The notes under the pieces were generated by a model that ran no database searches, was not told the origin of the DNA, and saw only the letters and a program-made list of their open reading frames with translations. A stretch of DNA of 64,000 bases from Ancylomarina sp. 16SWW S1-10-2 (GTDB lineage: Bacteria; Bacteroidota; Bacteroidia; Bacteroidales; Marinifilaceae): contig NZ_SADB01000011.1 of the NCBI RefSeq assembly GCF_009669305.1, forward strand, positions 145,689 through 209,688, written 5' to 3'. Positions 53,857 to 63,900 of this stretch are shown piece after piece. Position 1 is the first letter of the stretch. Each line of letters begins with the position of its first letter. The translations under genes were made by a program, and so were the position numbers.

Positions 53857-56800
53857 TTATTCTTTAATTTTATTAGCCAAGGTTGGATTTAGAGTGATAT
53901 AAAAGTTGGACCCTTTGTTCAGCTCTGAAGTAAACCAAATTTTACCTCCCAAGGACTCAATTAAGTTTTTTGAAATGGCTAAACCCAAGCCTGCACCTCG
54001 ATATAAAGTTTTACTCTCCTTACCAAAACCTTTTTGAAATCTTTTAAAAATGCCTTCAAATTTATCTTCGGCAATACCAATTCCTGTATCTTTTACAAAA
54101 ATAGTAACCTGCTTATCATCATTAATAATGTAACCAAATTCAATTTGTCCTTTTTCAGTAAATTTTATAGCATTACTTAAAAAATTATTGATAATTTGTT
54201 TTAAACGATATTCATCGGTTTTGATATAATATTTTTGATCAGGATAATTACAGATTAATTCAATATCTTTTTCCGGATCCCCCATGAGTTTAACTTCATA
54301 TATTTTATATAACTCCTTGAAAATGGTGCTTAATTCACAATCTATAAAGTCTAAATTCAATTGACCTGCTTCAATAATTGAGAAATCCATAATATCATCA
54401 ACCAGATGTAATAAATCCGAAACATTTGACTCTATAATCGAACAAAACTCTGGTTTTATTTCTTCGTTTATATCGGGTGAAGTAATTAATTTTGAAAATC
54501 CAATTATGGCATTCAACGGGGTTCTAACTTCGTGAGACATATTGGATAAGAAGGCTGATTTTAACCGATCTGATTCTTCAGCTTTTTCTTTGGCACTAAT
54601 CAAAGCTTTTTCGTTTCTTTTTCGTTCTTTTATAATTTCCTCTTTTGCAATAATCTCCCTTGACTTTTCGTCAAGATTAACCATTAATCCCTTTTGTATA
54701 CGTTTTAGGTTAACTTCCCTGTATTTAATATACATATAAACAAAAACAATTAAGAGGACTATAGACATAATAAGAAACCATTGTCTCTGCCAAATTGGAT
54801 AACTGATGTCAATATCCAGATTAACAGCCTTTTTAAGCATATACCCTTCTGCATCTACAGCCTTTAACATAAAGTGATATTCCCCTGGCCCTAATTGCTT
54901 ATATTCAGCTTGTCTATTGGATGTAAAATCTGACCAATACGCATCAAACCCATCTAATTTATACTGATATTTAATTAAATTAGCAGCTGTTAAATCAAAA
55001 CCTTTAAAATTGATTTTAAGCTTATACTTATTGGCTTTTAATTTAAGTGGACCAACTGGTTTTACTATCTCTCCATTAACACTTACCGATGTAATTTGTA
55101 ATTTGAGTGGCAAATTCTGAGCAACCTCTTTTTGCAAATTATATTTTAAGATACCTTCTTCAGAACCGAACCAAATATTACTATAACTATCTATTCCAGA
55201 AGTATTTTCGTTAAAACTCAGTTTGGTTTTTACACCAATTTCCTTGATTGGCTTAATGTTAAAATTATCGACAGAGATTCTACTAAGACCTCCTTTATGT
55301 GTCACCCATAGTCTACCTTTTAAGTCATTTATAATGGAATAACAATAATTAGAGAGTAAACCATTTTGACTGGTAAAATTTAATATGGAATCATTTTCAA
55401 ATCGATATATGCCATTGCCCTGTGTGCCAAACCATATCGCGCCAGAATCATCATCCGTAATCGAAACAATTTGAATTAAAGAACCATCATCAGAGATATT
55501 TATTTTATGAACTTTCTGATCCAAAATATAACAAATTGAACCTGTTATAGCTGCAATCCAAACTCGTCCTTTTTTATCAATATGTAAATCGTTAATGCAG
55601 TTGTGAGGTAAACCCGTTTCGTTCATGGTGTACCAGAATCTCTCCTTTGTTTTTGTGTTTAGAGAACAAACGCCTTTTTTTGTAGCAATCCAAAGAACAT
55701 CGCCTTGTCCAACAATTTTGGTAATTGAATTTTCAAGCTTTCCTTCTCTCAAATTGATATCAATAAGTTTACCCGATTGTGATCTTAAAAGTAAAAGTCC
55801 CGAGTTTTCAGTTCCAATCCATAAATCATTATTTTTATCAAAATAAATTGATCGAACTTTATCGTTTGGGTCTCTGAAATTAAGATTAATAAATTTTAGA
55901 ACTTTATTTGTCAGAGCATCTACTTGAATAACTCCCCTATTTGTTCCAATCCAATCGGAGTCAACATTTAGATTTAAGGCTGTTATATTATCACCATATT
56001 TTTTTTCATTAAATTTCAAAATGGAAAATGCCTCTGAAAAAAATCGACTTAATCCACCACCATACTCTCCAAGCCAAATATGACCTCTTTGATCTTCAAA
56101 AACGGTCTTGATTTGATTACTCCTTAGGCCATCTTTTATCGAGAATTGCTCATCGATTAAGTACTTATCTCCCTTAGAGGGAACATATTTATATAAACCC
56201 GAATTAATACTAGATACCCATAGGTTTGCTTGCTTGTCTTCGATAAAACATTGTGCCTTTTGGGGCATTGTATCCTCAAGTATTTTAACAACTTGCCATT
56301 GCCCCTTTTGATGTAAAATTTTATAGATACCGTTATCTTTGGTTAACAACCAAAATCCATTTTGATGACGACATTTTTCAATATCAACTATCGAAAAGTT
56401 TTGTAAACTGCTAAAAGCCTCAACATTTAATGTTTTGCCAGTACGATATGCTATTAAATGAATTCCATTTTGAGTACCCAAAAGCATTTGTTGATCATCA
56501 ATTACTTTTATGGCATTAATAGGTGGGAAAGTATCTTGTATTGGAAGTTTATTAACACTATTATGGTTTGCAAGAAAAAGTTCTCCTGCCTGATTTATTG
56601 CAAATATGTCGTTATACTCATCTTTCTCTAAATCGGCAATTTTACTTTTCTTATCCGCATGCAATTCAATAGGTTTAAAAGTCGTTCCATCATAAAAAGT
56701 AAGCACACCATTCATGTGACCAAACCACATCCCATTTTTCCCTTTAAGGCTACATGTTATAAAATTCTCGCCCAATGAATCATTTATTGTATAAGACCTG

Positions 56801-57003
56801 AAATTATACCCATCATATTTTACTAATCCATTACTTGTGCCAATCCATAAATTGCCAATACTGTCTTGGCTCAGGCAATAGATATAACTAGGATTTTGAT
56901 CGCTATCAAAATTATAATTGATAAATTGTTTGTCTTCAGCATTTGCCAAAAACTGAATAGATAGAAATAAGCTGACTAAATATATTTTTTTCAATAGATT
57001 CAT
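53857..57003 (-). CDS. Two-component propeller sensor histidine kinase
   Basis: The 1048-residue protein has a signal peptide (1-22), a periplasmic double beta-propeller of Reg_prop repeats (about 35-640; e.g. 'DSIGNLWIGTSNGLVKYDG'), and a Y_Y_Y domain (about 660-735). One transmembrane helix (about 741-760) precedes HisKA with His824 in 'NMSHEVRTPLNAIIGF' and HATPase. It is like the SusR/HTCS sensors but ends after HATPase, with no receiver and no AraC domain. It is the last gene of the adhesin operon (16 bp gap), so it may sense the state of that export system. Confidence 0.93.
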   Translation of the reverse strand: MNLLKKIYLVSLFLSIQFLANAEDKQFINYNFDSDQNPSYIYCLSQDSIGNLWIGTSNGLVKYDGYNFRSYTINDSLGENFITCSLKGKNGMWFGHMNGVLTFYDGTTFKPIELHADKKSKIADLEKDEYNDIFAINQAGELFLANHNSVNKLPIQDTFPPINAIKVIDDQQMLLGTQNGIHLIAYRTGKTLNVEAFSSLQNFSIVDIEKCRHQNGFWLLTKDNGIYKILHQKGQWQVVKILEDTMPQKAQCFIEDKQANLWVSSINSGLYKYVPSKGDKYLIDEQFSIKDGLRSNQIKTVFEDQRGHIWLGEYGGGLSRFFSEAFSILKFNEKKYGDNITALNLNVDSDWIGTNRGVIQVDALTNKVLKFINLNFRDPNDKVRSIYFDKNNDLWIGTENSGLLLLRSQSGKLIDINLREGKLENSITKIVGQGDVLWIATKKGVCSLNTKTKERFWYTMNETGLPHNCINDLHIDKKGRVWIAAITGSICYILDQKVHKINISDDGSLIQIVSITDDDSGAIWFGTQGNGIYRFENDSILNFTSQNGLLSNYCYSIINDLKGRLWVTHKGGLSRISVDNFNIKPIKEIGVKTKLSFNENTSGIDSYSNIWFGSEEGILKYNLQKEVAQNLPLKLQITSVSVNGEIVKPVGPLKLKANKYKLKINFKGFDLTAANLIKYQYKLDGFDAYWSDFTSNRQAEYKQLGPGEYHFMLKAVDAEGYMLKKAVNLDIDISYPIWQRQWFLIMSIVLLIVFVYMYIKYREVNLKRIQKGLMVNLDEKSREIIAKEEIIKERKRNEKALISAKEKAEESDRLKSAFLSNMSHEVRTPLNAIIGFSKLITSPDINEEIKPEFCSIIESNVSDLLHLVDDIMDFSIIEAGQLNLDFIDCELSTIFKELYKIYEVKLMGDPEKDIELICNYPDQKYYIKTDEYRLKQIINNFLSNAIKFTEKGQIEFGYIINDDKQVTIFVKDTGIGIAEDKFEGIFKRFQKGFGKESKTLYRGAGLGLAISKNLIESLGGKIWFTSELNKGSNFYITLNPTLANKIKE

Positions 57004-57019
57004 CGGGTAGAAGGTATGG

Positions 57020-58006
57020 TTATTTCGATTTAGGATTTCTGCGAATTGGTTTCATTTTTATTTGAGGTACATAAACCGGAACTCCTCCAATTGGGACAGA
57101 AAAAAACGGTAAAAGTTCACCATATTGATTTCGAACTGATATGACAACATTATTATCTCTCACCAAGACATCACGCCTTTTAATAAATTGTAATTCTAAT
57201 GATGTGTTTTTTTCTCTTTTAACGATTTTAAATCTGTTGTGAACCCATTGATTCTCATTTGACACATCACATAAAACGCCATTTTTCACGACTGAATTAA
57301 GGCGTATATAACCATCATTATCCCAATCAAAATTAGTTATTTCAACCGAAATGGTTTTATCATCTATATAAGGATAGATTTGAGATATGTCATTCATGTC
57401 GTTGGATAACCTAAATGTATATTCATAAGTAAAAATATTTCCTCCTTCTACAGGTTTATTTTCTTTAGGTGAAGAACTAAGAAAGAACTTATATAAGTTG
57501 CCATCATCACCTCTTAAACCTTTAACAATCAATTTGAATACTCGACCTCCAAATTTATTAACAATCTCACCTTCAAATGGATTAATTGGACCAAATGTGT
57601 ACCATTTATTATCAAATATAGATTCATTTTTAAAATTCTTTGAGATCAATAAATTACCACTATTAGAATGTTCTTCCACATTAACGCTTTGAGCATCCGG
57701 ATTAGACCAACAATCGAGACCACCATAAATTGACATATTATTTTCAGTATTAAATTGACCTTTCGCTTCGTCATGCATACCGCCAATTTCTGGATCGAAA
57801 ACCCGAATATAAATTGGCTCAGTGTGATTCTCTGGAACCAAAAAGAAATAGATTTGATAAAAATCATCATCTCCCCATGAGGTTTCAGAATCAGCTCCAA
57901 ACGTGACTAAAAATGGAATATTCTCTTCAACGGCTGGAATAGATTGAGCTACACATCCTATGTTAATAAAAAAGATAAGACTTAAAGTGAAAATAATATT
58001 TTTCAT
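57020..58006 (-). CDS. Unknown exported protein of the adhesin operon
   Basis: I do not recognise this 328-residue protein. It has a signal peptide (1-20, ending 'GCVAQ'; a lipobox is unlikely). The body is beta-rich and contains 'FGADSETSWGDDDFYQIYFF', 'IRVFDPEIGGMHDEAKG' and 'YEYTFRLSNDM'. No catalytic motif is seen. Its place between the PD40/PKD protein and the propeller kinase (16-bp gaps each side) suggests a role in sensing or assembly of the surface system. Confidence 0.6.
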   Translation of the reverse strand: MKNIIFTLSLIFFINIGCVAQSIPAVEENIPFLVTFGADSETSWGDDDFYQIYFFLVPENHTEPIYIRVFDPEIGGMHDEAKGQFNTENNMSIYGGLDCWSNPDAQSVNVEEHSNSGNLLISKNFKNESIFDNKWYTFGPINPFEGEIVNKFGGRVFKLIVKGLRGDDGNLYKFFLSSSPKENKPVEGGNIFTYEYTFRLSNDMNDISQIYPYIDDKTISVEITNFDWDNDGYIRLNSVVKNGVLCDVSNENQWVHNRFKIVKREKNTSLELQFIKRRDVLVRDNNVVISVRNQYGELLPFFSVPIGGVPVYVPQIKMKPIRRNPKSK

Positions 58007-58022
58007 ATATCAAATTGTTATG

Positions 58023-60017
58023 TTATTCTTTTACTAATTCAAAACTGACATACTCAGCACTTGTTGGTACGCCTTTTTTGTTGTTAGAGATTCCAAATAC
58101 AGCACTTCTAAGCCTATTACTCTCTACACCTTGCATCACTAAATATTCAACCAGTGTATTGGCTGTTTTTGTTGCTTCATCAAACCTATTTCGATCAGAA
58201 GAATGTACATGTAAGGCTACCTTAATTTCAACCTTTGGATTCGCTAATAAGAGTTGTGCTAAACGGTAAATAATCGACTTACCCTTATCTTCAATATTAT
58301 TTAATTCCAGATCAATATATGCGAATTTAAATGAATCTGATAATAATCTTAGATCTTGTTCTACTTTTTTAAACTTAATAGATGTCTCCCTATTCTTAGC
58401 TCTCTCACTTTCAAGCGAAAGCGCTAATGCAGGGTTATCAAGCATATCGTTGCTATAATTGAAATATCGAATGTTTATATTGTTTTTGAATGGGATCAGT
58501 TGTTTGGGAAGATCATCAAGTATATCGATATTTGGTAGTTTAATATGATCAGTTATTACACGTATTAAATTAGGTTCAATATGTTTAAACTTATTAGGAT
58601 CTCTAATAAGAATATATTTTTCCATACACATTTCATCTCGCCTACCAAGACTATCCTTCTCACTCCTAAGGCCAAGAGTAATCTTATATCGACCTGGTTT
58701 TGTGTAACGATTTGTTACTTTACTTCCTTTCTTAAAAATATCATTACCCAAATCCCAATAATATTCAGATACTTTAAAATTAGGCAAATTCGTTTTGAAT
58801 GCATCAAATACCACCTCTTTTTCGATATCTGTTTTATCAACACAACTAATATAAGCCTGTTCGTAATCTCGAATTTCAAAGTCGTAGGTTGATTGAGTTA
58901 GAAAGACAGCATCTGTCTCAGTATTAATAATATTTAGTTTAACATGATAATCACCTGGTCCATCAAAACAATAAGTCACTTCTTTCCCCCTCAATTTAAT
59001 ATCATTTCCAAAATCCCATTCGTAATGCGATTTGCTTGCATCAAGATTAATGGAATTTTCATCATAAAAGAGAAAACAATATTCATTTTCTTTTAGAGAA
59101 TCACAATTAATAAATTGAGGATATTTCGTTTCAAATTTGAATATATCATCTCTACCATTTCTGTTAGTCGAAAAATAACCATCCTCAAAATTCACATCTG
59201 TAATTAAACCAAAATCATCAAATTGTGTATTAATTGGCGATGATAAATGCACTAGATCTGTCCAAACCATATTTTCTTGTTTTGAGTAGAAAATATCCAA
59301 ACCACCTATGCTATTGTGTCCTTTCGATGCAAAAAATAGAATATCATTGTCAGATAAAAAAGGATAACAATCATTTTCCTTTGTATTAATTTTATCGCCT
59401 AAATTGAGAGGTTCAGTCCAAAAATTGCCTGTTTTTTCAGAATAATATAAATCTAAACCACCAAAGCCTCCTGGCATATCTGATGCAAATATGAGTTGAG
59501 TTCCTTCACTATTTAAAGTTGGCATAGTCAGGTGATACGCATCGGAATTGTAAAAAAATGGCTCTGGTTCCATCCAAACACCATCTTCTATGTAAGAAAT
59601 AAACAGGCCAAGCATGTTGCCACTCGTTATGTGATCTCTCTTTTTACTGTCGACCATTGTATTTCGCGAGTATATAATCATTGAATCATTTTTCGCAAAA
59701 GCCGCAGGTCCATCATTAAAATTGGTCATTAACTCAGTAGAGAAAGGTTTAGGCGAGACTTGAATACTATCATGCTTAATAGGCACAAAAAACATATTGA
59801 ATAGTTCTTTGTTCTCTGGAGTGGAAAAAGTAAAAAATAAATCTTGTCTTGTATTTGAACAATATACAATCCCATTTTTAAAAAAGATGGGCGAAAACTC
59901 ATCGTCTTGATATTTGCAAAATGGAGCTAAGTGTGCACGATAATTCACATCTTGTCCATAGGCATTAATAGCCATAATGAATATTGTTATGAGACATATA
60001 ATAGGACGCTTATTCAT
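58023..60017 (-). CDS. PD40-propeller / PKD / OmpA-like periplasmic protein (T9SS-associated)
   Basis: The 664-residue protein has a signal peptide (1-21) and an N-terminal PD40/WD40-like propeller (about 30-310; e.g. 'FASDMPGGFGGLDLYYSEK', 'LFFASKGHNSIGGLDIFYS'). Two PKD domains follow ('HYEWDFGNDIKLRGKEVTYCFDG', split at residues 343-365, and 'YYWDLGNDIFKKGSKVTNRY'), then a divergent OmpA-like C-terminal domain. In PorE-type proteins such domains link T9SS rings to peptidoglycan. The expected Arg of the peptidoglycan-binding helix is not obvious. It lies between the PorP/SprF gene and the unknown gene. Confidence 0.8.
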   Translation of the reverse strand: MNKRPIICLITIFIMAINAYGQDVNYRAHLAPFCKYQDDEFSPIFFKNGIVYCSNTRQDLFFTFSTPENKELFNMFFVPIKHDSIQVSPKPFSTELMTNFNDGPAAFAKNDSMIIYSRNTMVDSKKRDHITSGNMLGLFISYIEDGVWMEPEPFFYNSDAYHLTMPTLNSEGTQLIFASDMPGGFGGLDLYYSEKTGNFWTEPLNLGDKINTKENDCYPFLSDNDILFFASKGHNSIGGLDIFYSKQENMVWTDLVHLSSPINTQFDDFGLITDVNFEDGYFSTNRNGRDDIFKFETKYPQFINCDSLKENEYCFLFYDENSINLDASKSHYEWDFGNDIKLRGKEVTYCFDGPGDYHVKLNIINTETDAVFLTQSTYDFEIRDYEQAYISCVDKTDIEKEVVFDAFKTNLPNFKVSEYYWDLGNDIFKKGSKVTNRYTKPGRYKITLGLRSEKDSLGRRDEMCMEKYILIRDPNKFKHIEPNLIRVITDHIKLPNIDILDDLPKQLIPFKNNINIRYFNYSNDMLDNPALALSLESERAKNRETSIKFKKVEQDLRLLSDSFKFAYIDLELNNIEDKGKSIIYRLAQLLLANPKVEIKVALHVHSSDRNRFDEATKTANTLVEYLVMQGVESNRLRSAVFGISNNKKGVPTSAEYVSFELVKE

Positions 60018-60026
60018 TATATCTTA

Positions 60027-60947
60027 TTAAAAATTTCTAGGACTAGATACTTTAATTACATATCCAAAATTGTATCTAAGCATAAATTCATGAGATACAT
60101 TTTGATATTTACTGATTGCATTATTGTTGATATCAAGGGAATACCCAAGAGTCAATTGACGGTTTAATTGAACATGCAAAATACTTTTGTATACACATTG
60201 TTCACTGTCATAGGCTAAACCAATAGCATATTTTTCTAAATAGGTAAAACGAAAGTTAGAAATTACATTTATTTTATCTGTCTGATTTAGTGTTATTAAA
60301 CTTCCAAGTAATACTGATGATTTTGAGTTAATTTGATAGCTATAATCACCACTTATTAAATATTGGTAGTATTTACTATCGTTTCGAACGACATATTTGT
60401 CTTTAGTCGAATCGAACTCATGATTTAAAAGATAAGGAATTGAAAATCCAAGATGATAATTCCCCCTTGTATAATAAACACCTAAACTAACATCAGGATT
60501 TATGTAAGTTGGAGAATTACTTTGTATTAAATAATCATCAATATCATTTGCTTCGAGTTCTGTCCATTTGGTATTCCTTAAACGAAGTCCAACACCCAAA
60601 CCTAGAGCTAATGTACTATTTTTAAAGTCAACATAATAGGCATAATTACCCATAATGCTAGTTTCATTACTAACATTAATATTATCGCTAATGATATTTA
60701 AGCCTATACCCATTTTTTGTTTACGCAAAGGTGAATGTATTGTAACAGAATTTGTTGTTGGAGCATCACTAAAACCAACCCATTGATTTCTATAAATCAA
60801 AGTAGCACTAAGCGCTTTACTACTACCCGCAAATGCAGGATTAATAGCAAGATAATTAAATATATAATATTGATTTATGTCATGATTTTGAGCTAGAACC
60901 ATTTTAGACAACATCAATAAGAAGCAAATTATTCTTAATATTCTCAT
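60027..60947 (-). CDS. PorP/SprF-family type IX secretion outer-membrane protein
   Basis: The 306-residue protein has a signal peptide (1-19), then 'QYYIFNYLAINPAFAGSSKALSA', the family signature of a PorP/SprF N-terminus (split at residues 26-48). A 14-strand FadL-like barrel follows. SprF-type proteins tether or help export type-B cargo such as the SprB adhesin. Here the cargo gene lies just upstream (1-bp gap), as in sprB-sprF pairs. Confidence 0.92.
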   Translation of the reverse strand: MRILRIICFLLMLSKMVLAQNHDINQYYIFNYLAINPAFAGSSKALSATLIYRNQWVGFSDAPTTNSVTIHSPLRKQKMGIGLNIISDNINVSNETSIMGNYAYYVDFKNSTLALGLGVGLRLRNTKWTELEANDIDDYLIQSNSPTYINPDVSLGVYYTRGNYHLGFSIPYLLNHEFDSTKDKYVVRNDSKYYQYLISGDYSYQINSKSSVLLGSLITLNQTDKINVISNFRFTYLEKYAIGLAYDSEQCVYKSILHVQLNRQLTLGYSLDINNNAISKYQNVSHEFMLRYNFGYVIKVSSPRNF

Positions 60948-60948
60948 A

Positions 60949-63900
60949 TCATCTTTTGATTACTAGACTTCCTTTAAATACCTTATTGTTATCCATTTTT
61001 ATAACATAAAAGTAAGTTTCCGCATTCAATTCTTTACCTTGATTATCTGTACCATCCCAAGTGTTTTTGTAATTTGTATCAATAAATACTCTATTTCCTC
61101 TCCTATTAAAAATGATTAATTCAATCCTTTTAATATTGTCTACCCCTTTAATAATAAACAAATCATTTTTACTATCCCCATTAGGTGTTATCACTGTAGG
61201 AATAAAAAAAGCATCTACTTTTACTTGAACCGTATCCTGATCTTCACACGTATTATTAATTTCACGCCACATAAAAACATTAGTCCCACCACTTAAGCCA
61301 TCCACCTCGGTAGATTCTGAATTTGTATCATAAATATTTCCACTTCCAGATATTATAGTCCATTCGCCAAATCCGTCAGTAGATAATTTTGCATTTAAAG
61401 TTATTTTCTCAGGATAATTTAAATTAATATCTTCACCCGCAAAGGCAATTGGAGCTTTGTAGAAATGAATAATAAACTTGTTCTGAATTTCACAAACCCC
61501 ATTACTTTCTTCCCACGAAATATAGTATTCGCCATATTCACTAGCCCTAATTTTAACATCAGAAGACGTGCTATTCGGCTCAAACACAACATTACCTGGT
61601 CCTGAATTAAATACCCACTCGCCACTAAATAATGCAGTCGATTCTTGCAAATTATATTCTAATCCGCAAACATCTATAAAACTATCGTCTTCTTTTTGTG
61701 GTTGCTCATAGAAATGAATTGTAACATCATCTGAACTAGAACAAGTCCCGTTCTCTTCGGTCCACGTAAACTGATACGTATCATAGGCATCAACGGTAAC
61801 TGTTGCAGTTGGCGTATTTGCATTGGGTGAGAAAGTAGCCGTTCCAGATCCACCTGTTTTTGTCCAGGTTCCTATTCCAACACTTGCTACTGCAGATAAC
61901 GTAAAATCCAAACCACATTCGCTTCCTCCTGTTCCTGCATTGGCCACGGATTGCTCATAAAAGGTCACATCTATTGAAGCATTATCAGAACAACTTCCGT
62001 TCACTTCAGTCCATGTAAACTCATAAGTATCATAAGCATCAACGGTGACTGTTGCAGTTGGCGTATTTGCATTGGGTGAAAAAGTCGCCATCCCAGATCC
62101 ATCTGTTTTTGTCCAAGTTCCAGTGCCTACAATTGCTACAGCAGATAACGTAAAATCTAAACCACATTCATTTCCTCCTGTTCCTGCATTGATTGTTGGT
62201 TTTTGATAAAAATCCACATTTATTGAAGCATTATCCGAACAAGTCCCGTTCTCTTCGGTCCATGTAAACTCATAAGTATCGTAGGCATCAACCGTGACTG
62301 TTGCAGTTGGCGTATTTGCATTGGGTGAAAAAGTCGCCATCCCAGATCCATCTGTTTTTGTCCAAGTTCCCGTGCCTACACTTGCTACAGCAGATAACGT
62401 AAAGTCCAAACCACATTCATTTCCTCCTGTTCCGGCATTACTTGTTGGTTGCTCATAATAATTAACAGTCAGCTCTGCACTTGTTGAAGCACAAGTTCCG
62501 TTGGCAATAGTCCATCGATAAACGTAAGTTCCGTATGCACTTGCTGTAGCGATAGAACTTTCAGAATGAAGAGCATTAAATATTGTTGTACTTGCATCTG
62601 GTCCTGAAATTTGTGTCCAAATGCCTTCTCCTACCGTTGCTTTATTCCCGTCCAAACTAGAACTTATTAATGTTCCACATTGGTCTTGATTACTTCCAAC
62701 GGTAGCTGTTGTAGGGGTTTCATAATAATTAACAGTCAACTCTGCACTTGTTGAAGCACAAGTTCCGTTGGCAATGGTCCATCGATAAACGTAAGTTCCG
62801 TATGCACTTACTGTAGCGATAGCGCTTTCAGAATTGATATTACTAAATGTCGTTGTCCCTGGTCCTGAAACTTGTGTCCAAGTACCTTCTCCTACCGTAG
62901 CAATATTGCCGTCCAAACTAGAACTGATTAATGTTCCACATTGGTCTTGATCACTTCCAACGGTAGCTGTTGTTGGTGTCTCATAATAATTAACAGTTAA
63001 CTCTGCACTTGTTGATGCACAAGTTCCGTTGGCAATGGTCCATCGATAAACGTAAGTTCCGTATGCACTTGCTGTAGCGATAGAACTTTCAGAATTGACA
63101 TTACTAAATAACGTAGTACTTGCATCTGGTCCTGAAATTTGTGTCCAAGAACCTTCTCCTACCGTTGCTTCATTACCTCCCAAACTTGAACTGATTAATA
63201 TTCCGCACTGATCTTGATTTTCAACTGTTACTGATGCAGAAGTTGGTGTTTCATAATAATTGACAGTCAACTCTGCACTTGTTGATGCACAAGTTCCGTT
63301 GGCAATGGTCCATCGATAAACGTAAGTTCCATATGCACTTGCTGTAGCGATAGAACTTTCAGAATTGACATTACTAAATAACGTAGTACTTGCTTCTGGT
63401 CCTGAAATTTGTGTCCAAGTACCTTCTCCTACCGTTGCTTCATTACCTCTCAAATTTGAACTGATTAATGTTCCGCACTGATCTTGATTTTCAACTGTTA
63501 CTGATGCAGAAGTTGGTGTTTCATAATAATTAACGGTCAACTCTGCACTTGTTGATGCACAAGTTCCGTTGGCAATGGTCCATCGATAAACGTAAGTCCC
63601 GTATGCACTTGCTGTAGCGGTAGAGCTTTCAGAATTGACATCACTAAATGTCGTTATTCCTGGTCCTGAAACTTGTGTCCAAGTACCTTCTCCTACCGTT
63701 GCTTCATTTCCGTCCAAACTAGAACTTGTTAATGTTCCACATTGATCTTGATCGCTTCCAACGGTAGCTGTTGTAGGTGTCTCATAATAATTAACGGTCA
63801 GCTCTGCGTTTGTTGACGCACATGTCCCGTTGGCAATAGTCCATCGATAAACGTAAGTTCCATAAGCACTTGCTGTCGCGGTAGAACTTTCAGAATGAAG

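Noticed and set aside
53857-57003. Hybrid two-component (HTCS) regulator with receiver and AraC domains
   Set aside because: The protein ends directly after the HATPase domain; no receiver or helix-turn-helix is present in this frame or just downstream.
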